From RPRB01 sp035543115 (GTDB lineage Bacteria; Myxococcota; Myxococcia; Myxococcales; Myxococcaceae), in NCBI GenBank assembly GCA_035543115.1, contig DATKKF010000002.1, positions 1 through 56,444 of the forward strand: DNA of 56,444 nt. Direction: 5' to 3'. The number at the start of each line of letters is the position of its first letter. The first letter of the stretch is position 1. The notes beneath the pieces are model-generated. The model was not told the origin of the DNA, ran no database searches, and saw only the letters and a list, made by a program, of their open reading frames with translations. The position numbers and the translations under genes are program-made. Shown here in pieces: positions 23,733-32,204 of this stretch.

Positions 23733-24311
23733 TCACTCCTCGACGATCGAGGTCACCTTCGTCAGGACCTCGTCGAGCACGGTGCGGAGCTTCCGCATGG
23801 TGGACGGGGTGAGCCGCCCCCGGCGTGCGGCACGGCGGAGCACCCGAAAGAGCTGGGCCCCGCGCTGCATGAGGTCCGCAAGGTCCTCGGCGCTCTCGGC
23901 CCAACCGGAGACGCCCGAGCGCTCATAGAACTCCTCCACCTCGGCGCGGTGCTCGGCGAGGTCACGCTGCCCCTCCGGGGTGATGGCGTAGATGCGGCGT
24001 CCGTCGTCCTCGGTGCCGCGGACGTGCCGCAGCTCCTCCAGCATCTGCAACGTGGGGTAGATGACCCCTGGGCTCGGGCGGTACGTCTGTCCGCTCCGCT
24101 CCTCGATGGTCTGCATGATCTCGTAGCCGTGCCGGGGCTGCTTCTCCAGCGCGTCGAGCACGAGGTACCGGACGGCGCCTCGCTCTGCCCGCGGCGGCGG
24201 ACCACCGAACATGTCCCACCACTCCGGTCGTCCACCCGGTCCGCGGCGTCCCCACGGACCGCGTCCCATGAACATCGCCGTGTCGAACCCCCAGCCATTC
24301 CCTGATCGCAT
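23733..24311 (-). CDS. PadR-family transcriptional repressor
   Basis: ATG 24311 is preceded by GAGGAG 8 nt upstream and gives 192 residues. After a Gly/Pro/Trp-rich N-terminal extension (GRGPWGRRGPGGRPEWW), the winged-helix domain reads VRYLVLDALEKQPRHGYEIMQTIEERSG ... PSPGVIYPTLQMLEE ... GRRIYAITPEGQRDL, the PadR signature. A C-terminal dimerisation helix follows. These repressors usually regulate themselves or an adjacent transporter; a palindrome lies 36 bp upstream of the start. No efflux gene is adjacent here. Confidence 0.92.
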   Translation of the reverse strand: MRSGNGWGFDTAMFMGRGPWGRRGPGGRPEWWDMFGGPPPRAERGAVRYLVLDALEKQPRHGYEIMQTIEERSGQTYRPSPGVIYPTLQMLEELRHVRGTEDDGRRIYAITPEGQRDLAEHRAEVEEFYERSGVSGWAESAEDLADLMQRGAQLFRVLRRAARRGRLTPSTMRKLRTVLDEVLTKVTSIVEE

Positions 24312-24346
24312 CGCGCACACTCCTCGCCGGACTTCCCGGCAGTCAT

Positions 24347-24369
24347 CGACACATCGACGCGATGTGTCG
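24347..24369. promoter_or_regulatory. Perfect palindrome upstream of the PadR gene, probable operator
   Basis: CGACACATCG-ACG-CGATGTGTCG is a 10-bp perfect inverted repeat directly upstream of the PadR start. Its ACAT/ATGT halves resemble the half-sites of PadR operators. An AT-rich patch follows on the plus strand at about 24373-24390 (ATATGTCTATAGATAG), an island in GC-rich DNA that could hold the promoter. Autoregulation is inferred. Confidence 0.6.
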
Positions 24370-24518
24370 GCTCGATATGTCTATAGATAGCGCGATCTCC
24401 GGCCGGGCGCACGCCATTCGGAGGGGCCGACCAGTGACTCGGACCGATCCGCGACCCCAGGCTCGGCGTCAGGCGACCTCGCCGGAGCGTAGGCCAGGGG
24501 TGGGTCCGACGTGCGGGA

Positions 24519-25004
24519 TCAGCCCCGGTGGACGCTGCGGTCGCGTCCCGCCTGCTTCGCGCGGGTGCAGGCCGCCTCCGCTGCGTCGAGCAGGTTGCCC
24601 CACGGCTCCGAGGGCCGGAGCGCCGCCACGCCCACGCTCACCGTGGCCATGACGCAGGGATCGGCCCGCGCCGCGCTGCGGAGCCGGTCGGCGAGCGCGC
24701 ACGCCCGCGGCAGCGCCCAGCCGGGGAGCAACAGCCCGAAGGTGTCCCCCCCGAGCCGGCCGATGGGCCCGGCGCCGCTGCTCTCGGCCGAGATGCGCTG
24801 GGCCAGCGCCTCGAGACAGGTGTCCGCGGCGAGGTCCCCCCGCACGTCCTGCAGCGCCTGGAACTCGTCCACGTCCACCACCAGCAGGCTGCACGGCTGC
24901 GCTGCCCGCCGGGCCACCTGGACCGCGAACGCCACCTCGCGCTCGAACGCCTGACGCGTGTAGACGCCGGTCTCGAGGTCCAGCTCGGCGACCCGCGCGC
25001 TCAT
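24519..25004 (-). CDS. Degenerate GGDEF-domain protein
   Basis: This 161-residue protein is a GGDEF domain alone, with no sensor, TM or EAL domain. The signature is LGGDTF at 84-89, so the metal-binding Glu of GG(D/E)EF is Thr. The upstream DxxFKxxND block is changed to DEFQALQD, and there is no RxxD inhibitory site. Diguanylate cyclase activity is therefore doubtful; nucleotide binding or a regulatory role is possible. Its start overlaps the EcsC gene's stop by 4 bp, so the two are translationally coupled. Confidence 0.8.
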   Translation of the reverse strand: MSARVAELDLETGVYTRQAFEREVAFAVQVARRAAQPCSLLVVDVDEFQALQDVRGDLAADTCLEALAQRISAESSGAGPIGRLGGDTFGLLLPGWALPRACALADRLRSAARADPCVMATVSVGVAALRPSEPWGNLLDAAEAACTRAKQAGRDRSVHRG

Positions 25005-25624
25005 GGTGCGTTCGATCCCGACGCTGCCCGCGTCTTGGCCGAGGCGCGGACGAAGCCGTCGTACTGACGGAGCGCCGCTTCACCGACCAGCTGGATGTGG
25101 TGGTTGTTGAGCCAGGCGGTGAGCGGCGCGGCCACCAGCGGCATGACGCGGCCGACCGAGGCGAACCCTCCACGCTCGGCAAGGACCGCGGCCACCTTGC
25201 CCAGCACCTTCGGTCCGGAACGCTGGAGCGGCCCGACCCCGTTCGCCTCGCCCAGGACGCCGAGCAGCTCGGTCCGCGCCCGCCGGAACCGGAGGTCGAC
25301 CCCGTAAGCGGTCGCGATGTCGGCGAGCATGCGGATCTGCAGCCAGGCCATCACCACCAGGTCTGCCGGCACGCTCACCAGCCCGAAGACGCCGCTGATC
25401 GACCCGCTGAGCGAAGCCAGGCCCTTCGCCGAGTCGATGACGTGATGCCCCAGCTCCCGCGGACCGGCCGACGGATACCGGGTCTGGAGCGCCTTGACGC
25501 GCGTCCGCGCCCGCTTGGCCTCCAGCCCGACCACGTCCTCCATCCGCAGCGACGCCAGCCGCTTCACGGACGCCGGGCGGAGCTTCTTCAAGAAGGCGAG
25601 CCGTTCGTTGTCGAGCAGTCCCAC
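25001..25624 (-). CDS. EcsC-family protein
   Basis: GTG 25624 gives 207 residues matching the EcsC family: RYPSAGPRELGHHVIDSAKGLASLSGSISGVFGLVSVPADLVVMAWLQIRMLADIATAYGVDL, here cited in pieces of one helix-rich region with a hydrophobic central hairpin. EcsC proteins are named after a Bacillus gene next to an ABC transporter; their biochemistry is unknown. The gene is coupled to a degenerate GGDEF gene by ATGA overlap. Confidence 0.78.
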   Translation of the reverse strand: MGLLDNERLAFLKKLRPASVKRLASLRMEDVVGLEAKRARTRVKALQTRYPSAGPRELGHHVIDSAKGLASLSGSISGVFGLVSVPADLVVMAWLQIRMLADIATAYGVDLRFRRARTELLGVLGEANGVGPLQRSGPKVLGKVAAVLAERGGFASVGRVMPLVAAPLTAWLNNHHIQLVGEAALRQYDGFVRASAKTRAASGSNAP

Positions 25625-25737
25625 GGGAAGCGATCCTGGCAGCGGCGCCGTCTCCCCGGCAACGGCCGAGCGAGCATGCCGCGCCGATCGATCAACGCTC
25701 GACTGCCCGGCGCCATTTCGCGCGGGGGTGCGCTGGG

Positions 25738-26556
25738 CTACGACTGCCCCAGACGTGAGGCCACCCGGGTCGCTTCCTCGACTGCCCGGGCGAGGACGGA
25801 ACGAATCCGCCCGTCCTCCAAGGTGAGCAGCCCGGCGATGGTACAGCCGGCCGGGGTGGTGACCTGGTCCTTGAGCGCAGCCGGGTGCATGCCCGTCTGG
25901 AGCACCATGCGCGCGGACCCCTGGAGCATCTGGGCGGCAATTTCCATCGCCACGTCCCGGCGCAACCCCATCATCACGCCACCTTCTGCGAGCGCCTCGA
26001 TGATCAGGTAGGCGAAGGCGGGCCCGCTGCTGTTCAGCGCGGTGACCACGTCCATCGACTTCTCCTCGAGCTCGAGGCACCGGCCGACCGCCCGGAACAG
26101 CTGGATGGCGGTGTGTACGTGTGCGTCCGTTGCCAGCGGCCCGCGGGAGACCACCGTCATCCCCTCGCCGATGAGGGCAGGAGTGTTCGGCATCGCCCGG
26201 ACCAGCGGGCTCTCGGGCAGCCAGCGGCGGATCTGCTCCAGCCGAACGCCGGCGGCGACGCTCACCACCAGCTTGCCCCGGAGCGCGGCCCGCATCTCGT
26301 CGGTGTCCAGCACCGTCGCCAGCTGCTGCGGCTTGAGGCTCACCAGCAGCGCGCTGGCCTCGCGCGCGACCGCCAGGTTGTCCAGCGTGGCCCGGACGCC
26401 GTGCTTCCTGCCGAGCTCCTCGGCCGCCTCCGTCCTCCGCGTGGAGACCACCAGGCGGGCGGGGACGAGCGAGCCCGAGTGAATCAGCCCGCGCACGATC
26501 GCCTCGCCCACCGTTCCACAACCCAGGACGCCCAGGGTACCGTCGTTGTCCAGCAT
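25738..26556 (-). CDS. proC: Pyrroline-5-carboxylate reductase
   Basis: The 272-residue protein has the normal family length. The Rossmann NAD(P)H motif is GVLGCGTVGEAIVRG at the N-terminus, followed by VSLKPQQL and RAMPNTPALIGEG. The C-terminal dimerisation and active-site region has ALNSSGPAFAYLIIEALAEGGVMMGL and QVTTPAGCTIAGL. It catalyses the last step of proline synthesis in the cytoplasm. The ATG (26556-26554) and the ATG of divergent proB share the same CATG. Confidence 0.96.
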   Translation of the reverse strand: MLDNDGTLGVLGCGTVGEAIVRGLIHSGSLVPARLVVSTRRTEAAEELGRKHGVRATLDNLAVAREASALLVSLKPQQLATVLDTDEMRAALRGKLVVSVAAGVRLEQIRRWLPESPLVRAMPNTPALIGEGMTVVSRGPLATDAHVHTAIQLFRAVGRCLELEEKSMDVVTALNSSGPAFAYLIIEALAEGGVMMGLRRDVAMEIAAQMLQGSARMVLQTGMHPAALKDQVTTPAGCTIAGLLTLEDGRIRSVLARAVEEATRVASRLGQS

Positions 26557-27724
26557 GCCCTCGGACCTAGCACAGCCGGGCACACGGCCTCCGCTCGGGG
26601 GCGCGCAGCGCATCGTGGTGAAGCTGGGCACCCAGGTGGTGACCCACGACGGACGGTCGCTCGCCCTGGGCCGGCTGATGTCCCTGGTGGAGGAGATGGC
26701 CCTGCTGCGCCAGGAGGGGCGGCAGATCCTCCTCGTCTCCAGCGGGGCGGTGGCGCTGGGGATGAAGCAGCTGGGCCTCACCGAGCGCCCACGCTCGCTC
26801 GGTCTGCGGCAGGCCTGCGCAGCGGTGGGGCAGGGGCACCTGGTCGGGCTCTACACTCAGGCGTTCGCCCAGTTCGGGGTGACCGCGGCGCAGGTGCTCC
26901 TCACCGAGAGCGACCTCGGCGACCGTGACCGCGCTCTGTGCGTCCGGACGACCCTGATGCGGCTGCTGGAGCTGCGCGCGGTGCCGGTGCTGAACGAGAA
27001 CGACAGCGTGAGCATTCGGGAGCTGGTGGAGCACCGCCGTGCCCAGGGCGCAGAGACGGGTGCGGCGGCGTTCGGCGACAACGACGGGCTGAGCGCCCGA
27101 GTCGCGGTCGGCGTGGACGCGGACCTCCTGGTGCTCCTCACCGACGTGGACGGGCTGTACACCGCCGACCCTCGGACCGACCCCGACGCGCGGCGCATCG
27201 AGGTGCTGGATGCCGAGACGCCGCGGCTCGGCGCGGTGAGCGCCGGCGGAACGGGGGGCATGTCGACCAAGCTCGAGGCGGCGCGGCTGGCGAGCCGGTC
27301 CGGGGTGACGGTGGTCATCGCCTCGGGGGCGGAGCCGAACGTGCTGCGGCGGCTCCTCTCCGGAGAGGCGGTGGGCACCTGCGTCCCTCCGGCGGAGCGC
27401 CGGGCGGTGCGTCGGCAGCGCATCGCCCTCGCCCCACACGCCGGCGCACTGGTGGCCAACGACGGGGCGCTCTCGGCCCTGGAGGGCGGCCGGGCGTCGC
27501 TCCTGCCCATCGGGGTGGTCGCGGTCGAGGGCGACTTCCGCGAGGGCGAGGTGGTGGAGATCCGGGACGCCTCCGGCCGGGTGCGTGGGCGGGGCCTCGC
27601 CAACTACGACGCCCGGGCCTGCCGGGCGCTGCTCGGGCGCCACAGCGAGGAGATCGAGGACGTGCTCGGCTGGCGCGGGTACGACGCGCTCGTCACCCGC
27701 GACAACCTGGTGCTCGGGTCATGA
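26555..27724 (+). CDS. proB: Glutamate 5-kinase with PUA domain
   Basis: ATG 26555 gives 389 residues. The amino-acid-kinase domain has RIVVKLGTQVV, VSSGAVALGM, LNENDSVS, FGDNDGLSARVA, DVDGLY and GTGGMSTKLEAA. The C-terminal PUA domain (from about 290) ends GYDALVTRDNLVL. It makes glutamyl-5-phosphate, the first committed step to proline, and is usually feedback-inhibited by proline. No alternative ATG or GTG between the upstream stop and the kinase core fits as well, so its start codon overlaps that of proC on the other strand. proA overlaps its stop. Confidence 0.95.
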   Translation: MPSDLAQPGTRPPLGGAQRIVVKLGTQVVTHDGRSLALGRLMSLVEEMALLRQEGRQILLVSSGAVALGMKQLGLTERPRSLGLRQACAAVGQGHLVGLYTQAFAQFGVTAAQVLLTESDLGDRDRALCVRTTLMRLLELRAVPVLNENDSVSIRELVEHRRAQGAETGAAAFGDNDGLSARVAVGVDADLLVLLTDVDGLYTADPRTDPDARRIEVLDAETPRLGAVSAGGTGGMSTKLEAARLASRSGVTVVIASGAEPNVLRRLLSGEAVGTCVPPAERRAVRRQRIALAPHAGALVANDGALSALEGGRASLLPIGVVAVEGDFREGEVVEIRDASGRVRGRGLANYDARACRALLGRHSEEIEDVLGWRGYDALVTRDNLVLGS

Positions 27725-29001
27725 GCGCAGTGACCGAGCGGGTGGAGCGCGCGGTCCAGGCTGGCGGTCGGCTGGCACGGGCTCCGGCCGAGGCACGCAC
27801 CCGGGCGCTCGAGGCGCTGGCGGCGGCCCTGGTGGACCCCGGTATTCGAGCGCGCGTGCTCGAGGCCAACGGGCGCGACCTCAACGCTGCCGCGGGCCTC
27901 GCCCCGCCCCTGGTGAAGCGGCTGAAGCTGGATGCGGCGAAGCTCGAGACGCTCGCCGACGGCGCACGGCAGCTCGCCGCGAGGGCTGACCCGCTGGGGA
28001 CGGTGCTGGCCCGGCGCACGCTCGACGAGGGCCTGGTCCTCGAGCAGGTCCGCTGTCCGCTGGGCGTCCTCGCGGTGGTGTTCGAGTCGCGTCCCGATGC
28101 GCTGGTGCAGATCGCCTCGCTCGCTCTCCGCTCGGGGAACGCGGTGCTCCTCAAGGGCGGGCGGGAGGCCGCGGAGTCGAACCGGGCGCTGGCCGAGGTG
28201 GTTCGCGGCGCGCTCGAGCGCGCAGGGCTCTCACCCGATGCAGTGCAGCTTCTGGACGACCGGTCCGAGGTCGAGGCGCTGCTCGGACTGGAGAGGGGCG
28301 TGGATCTGGTGATCGCCCGCGGCGGAAAGGAGTTCGTGGAGCACGTGCGCTCCCGGAGCCGCATCCCGGTGCTCGCCCATGCGGAGGGCGTCTGCCACGT
28401 CTTCCTCCACCGCTCGGCCGACCCGGAGAAGGCGGCACGCATCGTCGTCGACAGCAAGTGCAGCTACCCGGCGGCGTGCAACGCGCTGGAGACGCTGCTC
28501 TGGGAGCCCGGGGCCGAGGCGGCGCTGGACGCGAGCGTGGCCGCGCTGCGCTCGGCGGGCGTCGAGCTCCGGGGCGACGTGGCCACCCGCGCCCGACACC
28601 CGGAGATGAAGGCCGCCACCGACGCCGACTGGGATGCAGAGTACGGCGCGCTCATCCTCGCCGTCGCCCGGGTCGCTGACCTGGACGCCGCGCTGGCCCA
28701 CCTCGCGCGGCACGGTTCGCAGCACACCGAGGCCATCGTCGCCGAGGACCGTACGGCCGCCGAGCGCTTCCTGGCCGAGGTGGACGCGGCCTGCGTGTTC
28801 CACGACGCCAGCACCCGATTCGCGGACGGCTATCGCTTCGGGCTGGGCGGCGAGGTGGGCATCGGCACCGGCAAGCTGCACGCCCGCGGTCCGGTGGGAG
28901 TGGACGGGCTCCTCACGTTCCGCTGGCTCCTTCGTGGTTCGGGGCAGGTGAGCGCCGACTACGGCCCGGGGAAGAAGTCGTTCCGCCACGACGACCTCTG
29001 A
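27721..29001 (+). CDS. proA: Gamma-glutamyl phosphate reductase
   Basis: The 426-residue protein belongs to the aldehyde-dehydrogenase superfamily. Key blocks are CPLGVLAVVFESRPDALVQIASLA, GNAVLLKGGREA, the catalytic-Cys segment SKCSYPAACNALETLL, and GLGGEVGIGTGKLHARGPVG near the C-terminus. It reduces glutamyl-5-phosphate to the semialdehyde. The ATG overlaps the proB stop (ATGA), giving a classical coupled proBA pair. Confidence 0.96.
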   Translation: MSAVTERVERAVQAGGRLARAPAEARTRALEALAAALVDPGIRARVLEANGRDLNAAAGLAPPLVKRLKLDAAKLETLADGARQLAARADPLGTVLARRTLDEGLVLEQVRCPLGVLAVVFESRPDALVQIASLALRSGNAVLLKGGREAAESNRALAEVVRGALERAGLSPDAVQLLDDRSEVEALLGLERGVDLVIARGGKEFVEHVRSRSRIPVLAHAEGVCHVFLHRSADPEKAARIVVDSKCSYPAACNALETLLWEPGAEAALDASVAALRSAGVELRGDVATRARHPEMKAATDADWDAEYGALILAVARVADLDAALAHLARHGSQHTEAIVAEDRTAAERFLAEVDAACVFHDASTRFADGYRFGLGGEVGIGTGKLHARGPVGVDGLLTFRWLLRGSGQVSADYGPGKKSFRHDDL

Positions 29002-29061
29002 GCCCGCGCGCTCAGACCCGGGCGAAGAAGAGGCAGGCCCGAGCCCTGGCGAAGGTGGCTC

Positions 29062-29229
29062 TCACCCGACCCAGTCGCGATCGCTGTCGCCCCAGGTCTC
29101 GTAGACCACGAAGGTCACGCCGCCGACCTTGAACTCGCAGAGCTGGTCCTGGTGGGGCCGGTACGCGAGGAGCGTCGCATCCGGGATGCATGCAGTTCGC
29201 CGAAATACATGCACGCCGAACGCATCCAT
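29062..29229 (-). CDS. Possible small hypothetical protein
   Basis: A 55-residue frame starting at ATG 29229 reads MDAFGVHVFRRTACIPDATLL ... CEFKVGGVTFVVYETWGDSDRDWVG. Its composition is protein-like, with a beta-rich C-terminal half, and does not look like a shadow of another gene. No ribosome-binding site or family support was found. It is convergent with proA. Confidence 0.4.
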   Translation of the reverse strand: MDAFGVHVFRRTACIPDATLLAYRPHQDQLCEFKVGGVTFVVYETWGDSDRDWVG

Positions 29230-29540
29230 CTCGCGATTCGAGCCCCCGCGGTGTCGCGCCTGGGCACCGGCACGGGGATCCAAAGGTCCGGACTCCCCAC
29301 CTGCCCGGAGTGCTCGTCCCTCAGCGCCGGAACGGCGCCGTCGTCCTCAGCGTGAATGTCACCGGCACCGAGCCCGACTGCAGATGACCGTCGCCCCGCG
29401 TCATCACGACCCCAAGCACCCGAGGACAGGAGGGGAACCGTCGAGGACTGGACGAGCCCCACCCCACGCTGCTACCTACCAGTCGGTAGGAGATCCCCGG
29501 GTCGCACCCACGCCGCGAGTGGTAACCTCGATGTCCCCCC
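29230..29540. other. Intergenic region upstream of the TetR gene
   Basis: About 310 bp without a convincing gene. The only clear structure is the CCTACC-N4-GGTAGG palindrome at 29475-29490, described separately. Coding potential on either strand is weak. Confidence 0.5.
29475..29490. promoter_or_regulatory. TetR-type operator palindrome
   Basis: CCTACC-AGTC-GGTAGG is a perfect 16-bp inverted repeat of the TACC(N4)GGTA type seen upstream of many TetR/FadR-like acyl-CoA-responsive regulators. It ends 50 bp before the GTG start of the TetR gene, fitting autoregulation. Confidence 0.65.
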
Positions 29541-30134
29541 GTGAGACGCACCGACGACACCACCGCGAAGCATCGGGCCATCCTCGAGACCGCCGCGCGC
29601 CTCATCTGCAAGCACGGCTACGAGGGCACGAGCATCCAGGAGATCGCGGATGCCTGCGGCCTCACCAAGGCCGGGCTCTACCACCACATCGAGAGCAAGG
29701 AGCAGCTGCTCATCGAGATCATGAACTACGGGATGGACGTGTTCGAGGAGCGCGTCCTCTCCGAGGTGGAGCACATCCCCGACCCGGTGGAGCGTCTCAA
29801 GGCCTGCATGGCCAAGAACATCCGGCTCGTCACCCGCGGGTGGAGCAAGGAAGTCACCATCATCCTCCACGAGCACGACACGCTCACCGGCAAGGCGCAG
29901 GCCCAGATCAACGCTCGGAAGAAGCGCTACGTGCGGTTCCTCGAGTCGTCGTTCGCCGAGGCACTGGAGAAGCAGCAGATCCGTCCGGTGGATCCGACCG
30001 TCGCCGCATTTGCCTTCCTGGGGATGGTCCTCTGGATCTACAAGTGGTTCAAGCCGGGCGGGAAGCGCACCGACGACGAGATCGCCGCGGGGATGGTGGA
30101 TCTGCTCTTCACCGGCCTCGTGCCGCGCTCCTGA
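29541..30134 (+). CDS. TetR-family transcriptional regulator
   Basis: GTG 29541 gives 197 residues. The N-terminal helix-turn-helix is textbook TetR (ILETAARLICKHGYEGTSIQEIADACGLTKAGLYHHIESKEQLL). The C-terminal ligand domain resembles FadR/KstR2-like acyl-CoA sensors (LVTRGWSKEVTIILHEHDTL ... FLGMVLWIYKWFKPGG). The next gene in the same direction is an HMG-CoA synthase, so an acyl-CoA ligand is plausible. In M. xanthus a TetR regulator (AibR) controls isovaleryl-CoA synthesis from HMG-CoA; whether this is related is untested. Confidence 0.93.
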   Translation: MRRTDDTTAKHRAILETAARLICKHGYEGTSIQEIADACGLTKAGLYHHIESKEQLLIEIMNYGMDVFEERVLSEVEHIPDPVERLKACMAKNIRLVTRGWSKEVTIILHEHDTLTGKAQAQINARKKRYVRFLESSFAEALEKQQIRPVDPTVAAFAFLGMVLWIYKWFKPGGKRTDDEIAAGMVDLLFTGLVPRS

Positions 30135-30163
30135 GTTCGTTCACGAAGTCTCACGCTCCTGCA

Positions 30164-30229
30164 CCGGGCCGGCATGCGCGGCGCCTCGCAGGACCGTACG
30201 TCACCATCCGTGTCCGGTGGCCGGCCCGG
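30164..30229. repeat. Inverted repeat in the HMG-CoA synthase leader
   Basis: CCGGGCCGGC (30164-30173) and its exact complement GCCGGCCCGG (30220-30229) flank 46 nt, upstream of the synthase ATG at 30264. Transcribed, it would give a strong stem ending 34 nt before the start codon. It may be an operator pair, a TetR-gene terminator without a T-run, or chance in GC-rich DNA. Confidence 0.4.
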
Positions 30230-30263
30230 ACCCGGAACTCAGCCTGAGGGGAGAGGGGAACAC

Positions 30264-31508
30264 ATGAAGACGTCCGTGGGCATCGAGGCCCTTTCCGTGG
30301 CGCTGCCTCGTCGCACGCTGCACCTGGAGGACCTGGCGCGCGCCCGGGGCGTGGACCCGGCCAAGTACATCGCCGGCCTCGGCGTCCGCGAGATGGCGGT
30401 CGCCGACCCCGGCGAGGACACCGTGGCGCTCGCTGCCACCGCAGCGCGCCGGTTGATCGAGGCGAACAAGGTCGACTCCGCGGCGATCGGTCTGCTCGCC
30501 GTGGGCACCGAGACGGGGGTGGACCACAGCAAGCCGGTGGCCTCGTACGTCCAGGGCCTCGTCGGGTTGCCCCGGCACATGCGGGTCTTCGACGTGCAGC
30601 ACGCCTGTTACGGCGGCACCGCGGCGCTGATGGCGGCCACCGAGTGGATCGCCTCGGGAGTGGCCGGCGGCAAGTCGGCCGTCGTCATCTGCTCGGACAT
30701 CGCGCGCTACGGGGTGAAGACCGCCGGGGAGCCCACCCAGGGCGCCGGCGCGGTGGCCCTGCTGGTGTCGGCCCATCCCCAGCTGTTCGCGCTCGACCTG
30801 GGCCTCAACGGGACCAGCAGCGCGCACGTCTTCGACTTCTGGCGTCCGCTCGGGCGTCGCGAGGCGGTGGTGGACGGCCACTACTCCATCGACTGCTACC
30901 TCGAGGCCCTGGCCGGCGCTTACCGCGACTGGCGGGGCAAGGCAGAGGCGAAGGAGATCGTCCGCCGCGGTGCGAGCTCGCTCCCCAGCGAGCAGCTCGC
31001 CGCCATCGGCTACCACGTGCCGTTCTGCAAGATGGCCAGGAAGGCCCACGCCCGGCTCCGGCGCTGCGACCTCGACGACGTGCTCGGCGCGTTCGACGAG
31101 GCGCGCGAGGAGCGCGAGGGGGCGGCGAGCCACGAGCGGCAAGTGGTCCCGTCGCTGACCCTCTGCGCCCGGGTGGGGAACATCTACACCGGTTCGCTCT
31201 ACCTCGGCCTGGCCGGGATGCTTCACGCCGGAGCCGCCGAGCTCGCCGGGAAGCGGATCGGCCTCTTCAGCTACGGCAGCGGCTGCGCCAGCGAGTTCTT
31301 CTCCGGGGTGGTAGGGAAGAACGCCGCCGAGCGGATCCAGCGCGCGAAGCTGGACGAGGTCATCGGTTCCCGCGAGCGGGTGACCGTCGAGGAGTACGAG
31401 CGGCTGATGGCGCTGCCGCCCGAGGCGCCGCCGGACATCCCGCCCCCGCCCGGCGGCTTTCGTTTCATCGGCCTGAACCACCACCGCCGCGAGTACGCGG
31501 CCGGCTGA
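30264..31508 (+). CDS. mvaS: Hydroxymethylglutaryl-CoA synthase
   Basis: The 414-residue protein has the thiolase-fold HMG-CoA synthase active site: Glu83 (GTETGVDHSKP), Cys115 (VQHACYGGTAAL) and His252 (GYHVPFCKMARK), with NIYTGSLYLGLAG and FSYGSGCASEFF near the C-terminus. It condenses acetyl-CoA with acetoacetyl-CoA to HMG-CoA for mevalonate. In myxobacteria this also feeds the alternative isovaleryl-CoA route. Polyketide beta-branching homologues exist, but no PKS genes are present. A GGGGAGAGGGGAA ribosome-binding site precedes the ATG. The adjacent TetR gene may regulate it. Confidence 0.9.
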   Translation: MKTSVGIEALSVALPRRTLHLEDLARARGVDPAKYIAGLGVREMAVADPGEDTVALAATAARRLIEANKVDSAAIGLLAVGTETGVDHSKPVASYVQGLVGLPRHMRVFDVQHACYGGTAALMAATEWIASGVAGGKSAVVICSDIARYGVKTAGEPTQGAGAVALLVSAHPQLFALDLGLNGTSSAHVFDFWRPLGRREAVVDGHYSIDCYLEALAGAYRDWRGKAEAKEIVRRGASSLPSEQLAAIGYHVPFCKMARKAHARLRRCDLDDVLGAFDEAREEREGAASHERQVVPSLTLCARVGNIYTGSLYLGLAGMLHAGAAELAGKRIGLFSYGSGCASEFFSGVVGKNAAERIQRAKLDEVIGSRERVTVEEYERLMALPPEAPPDIPPPPGGFRFIGLNHHRREYAAG

Positions 31509-31605
31509 TCGCGGCCGGTCGCGGCCGGCGACCCGGCTTGAGACCAGGGCGTGGACTGCCGCCTCGTCTTGCTCGCTCGCGAAGAGACGCGGGCCCTGTC
31601 GGCCG

Positions 31606-32106
31606 TCAGCCCTTTCGCCCGAAGACACCGGTCAGCGTGCCCTGGGCGAGCACGTGTCCGCGGATCAGGAACCGGAACTTCGCGTAGGTCGTCGAGGCGT
31701 CGGCGCCCTCGAGCCGCGGCACGTCAAGCGCATACACCGTGAACTGGTAGCGGTGCGGCGGGTCGCCCGGAGGCGGGGCCATGCCCCCATACCCGCTTTC
31801 CCCGTAATCGGTGAACCCGAGCACCGCGCCCTTCGGGACCTTGCCTGGGGTGCCTGCGCCCGCCGGGAGACTGCGCAGCTCGGGCGGGAGATTGAACAGC
31901 ACCCAGTGAGAGAATCCGACGGTGGTCGGGGCGTCCGGGTCGTAGCAGGTGACGGCGAGGCTCCTCGCGCCGGCAGGTGGGGCGTCCCACGACAGGTCGG
32001 GGCTGACGTTCTGCCCGCCCGCCCCGGTGTGCACCGCGCTGGTGGGAATGGGTTGCCCTTCCTGGACGACCTGGCTGTGGATCTTGAGCTGAGCAGGACT
32101 GGCCAT
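31606..32106 (-). CDS. PEBP-family (YbhB/YbcL-type) protein
   Basis: ATG 32106 follows a GAGGAGG ribosome-binding site and gives 166 residues. The phosphatidylethanolamine-binding-protein signatures are present: LSWDAPPAGARSLAVTCYDPDAPTT with the DPDAP ligand motif, FSHWVLFNLPP, and PPHRYQFTVYALD. There is no signal peptide, so it is cytoplasmic. Bacterial members are Raf-kinase-inhibitor-like proteins of unknown function. It is divergent from the DUF2804 gene. Confidence 0.93.
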   Translation of the reverse strand: MASPAQLKIHSQVVQEGQPIPTSAVHTGAGGQNVSPDLSWDAPPAGARSLAVTCYDPDAPTTVGFSHWVLFNLPPELRSLPAGAGTPGKVPKGAVLGFTDYGESGYGGMAPPPGDPPHRYQFTVYALDVPRLEGADASTTYAKFRFLIRGHVLAQGTLTGVFGRKG

Positions 32107-32204
32107 CTGAGCTTCCTCCTCGCCATTCACGGTGTGCAACGACGGTGCGACACGCACGCTCCATTGGCCGACGCCCGTGCCAGACTACGCCTCCGGCCCG
32201 CCCC

